NCBI GenBank assembly: GCA_027624855.1
Contig: JAQBTQ010000014.1
Coordinates: 1 to 64,000 of the forward strand
Direction of reading: 5' to 3'
Length of the DNA: 64,000 bases
Source: Bacteroidota bacterium
GTDB lineage: Bacteria > Bacteroidota > Bacteroidia > Flavobacteriales_D > Sanyastnellaceae
Shown: piece by piece, positions 63,301 through 64,000 of the stretch
Numbering within the stretch: position 1 is the stretch's first letter
Layout: every line of letters begins with the position of its first letter
Translations under genes and position numbers: made by a program
Notes under the pieces: model-generated
What the model saw: only the letters and a program-made list of their open reading frames with translations
Databases searched by the model: none
What the model was told of the DNA's origin: nothing

Positions 63301-64000
63301 AAAAACTCTGGATTCTGGCCGCCTTGCTTTCCGCTGCAACCCTGAGTTCAGGGCAATCAGACTTGGAATTGGCCGAATTCTATTACAATGAAGGCTCTTA
63401 CGCACAAGCCAAATTGTACCTCGATCAAATCTGGAAAAAAACGAAGACCAAGGCGGTCTTTGACATGTACTATGCGACGCTCTTGGCGATGGACGATTTT
63501 GAAGCAGCCGAAAAACTTGTCAAAAGCCGCATGCGGAATCGTGATACAAGGGCAACGGCTTATGTCGAATTGGGGCAACTCTATGTTCACTTTGACAAAG
63601 AGGAATTGGCAAGGGAGGCGTATGACGAGGCACTCAACCGACTCGAGCCCCAACGAAATAAAGTCATCGCCCTCGCCAATGCATTCATCAATTTAAACGA
63701 ACTCGACCGCGCGTCGGAAGTTTATTCGAAAGCACAAAATCTAGGGGTCCAAGATTTGGATTATCAATTGGCCGATTTGGAAGGTCGTCGGGGCAACTAC
63801 GATGGCATGATTGACGCATCCTTGCGTCTCCTCATTTCCAAGCCTCAGTATTTCAACAACGTACAAAACAGTTTCAACCGCAATTTGCGGATTCAAGACA
63901 ATCCCGAACTGGCGGAAATGCTTCGTGTTAAATTGTTACGCGCAGCCCGTGAAAATCCAGCAGACCTCTCGTTATCTGAGATGCTCGTCTGGTTCTTCAA
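63297..64000 (+). CDS. TPR-repeat exported protein, partial at right edge
   Basis: Starts at the ATG at 63297 with a signal peptide (MKKLWILAALLSAATLSSGQS), then tetratricopeptide-like helices: LELAEFYYNEGSYAQAKLYL, ATAYVELGQLYVHFDKEELA and LANAFINLNELDRASEVYSK. About 234 residues are visible and the frame stays open to the window end. Probably a periplasmic scaffold protein; function unknown. Coupled to the lipoprotein upstream. Confidence 0.85.
   Translation, partial: MKKLWILAALLSAATLSSGQSDLELAEFYYNEGSYAQAKLYLDQIWKKTKTKAVFDMYYATLLAMDDFEAAEKLVKSRMRNRDTRATAYVELGQLYVHFDKEELAREAYDEALNRLEPQRNKVIALANAFINLNELDRASEVYSKAQNLGVQDLDYQLADLEGRRGNYDGMIDASLRLLISKPQYFNNVQNSFNRNLRIQDNPELAEMLRVKLLRAARENPADLSLSEMLVWFF

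Overview
The window is a compact, gene-dense piece of a Bacteroidota chromosome, most likely a marine-type member of the Flavobacteriales (order inferred, phylum confident). Support for the phylum: a complete Alternative Complex III operon feeding a cytochrome c oxidase, type IX secretion machinery (PorZ) with several secreted proteins carrying type A or type B (CHU_C) sorting ends, a DUF2723 membrane protein, a eukaryote-like class Ia ribonucleotide reductase, and recurrent Bacteroidota promoter boxes (TAnnTTTG). No rRNA, tRNA, CRISPR array, insertion sequence or prophage was recognised.

Layout. 1-11017: minus-strand respiratory operon actA-B-C-D-E-F-coxB-coxA (coxA runs off the left edge). 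11247-11915: a SPOR-domain protein. 11962-16626: minus-strand rimP-nusA-infB operon whose short leader contains a strong intrinsic-terminator hairpin. 16664-21928: plus-strand AlbA_2-domain protein, porZ, and a methionine-salvage pair (ybdL-like aminotransferase and omega-amidase). 21925-28101: glutaryl-CoA dehydrogenase, then the DUF2723-purN-rnhA unit. 28239-34517: a closely packed minus-strand series of GH3 protein, uridine kinase, ArsC/Spx-like protein, EamA transporter, 3-hydroxyanthranilate dioxygenase and a T9SS-secreted protein. 34600-38745: two related T9SS-secreted proteins in tandem. 38808-41684: gcvP. 41803-44699: a divergent UbiA-like membrane protein, kynureninase and a TrkA/KtrA-type potassium-channel subunit. 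44705-49063: comF, free-methionine sulfoxide reductase, an Ig-like lipoprotein and a type B-sorted secreted protein. 49139-53861: DUF72, DUF1569 and secA. 53862-54422: a 561-bp gene-free region holding an 18-bp perfect palindrome and a structured leader for nrdB-nrdA. 57983-59413: heme A synthase with a copper-chaperone-like lipoprotein. 59499-64000: EamA transporter, rplU-rpmA (L21 has a long AAKKP-repeat tail), serS, an unknown lipoprotein and a TPR protein cut by the right edge.

How they connect. ActABCDEF oxidises quinol and passes electrons to the CoxAB oxidase; CtaA makes heme A for that oxidase and the HMA lipoprotein beside it may help deliver copper. SecA exports the T9SS substrates and PorZ belongs to the T9SS attachment machinery. 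Kynureninase and 3-hydroxyanthranilate dioxygenase are two steps of tryptophan-to-NAD synthesis. YbdL, YafV and MsrC-type proteins salvage or repair methionine.

The most notable non-textbook signals are: the terminator-like hairpin between promoter and start codon of rimP-nusA-infB; a set of TAnnTTTG-like boxes exactly 4 bases from the ATG (secA, HMA lipoprotein, and weaker cases), implying leaderless mRNAs; the palindrome and leader upstream of nrdBA; a histidine-rich insertion in CoxB; an EF-hand/dockerin-like loop in ActB; and the lysine-rich repeat tail of L21. Most other content is ordinary housekeeping.
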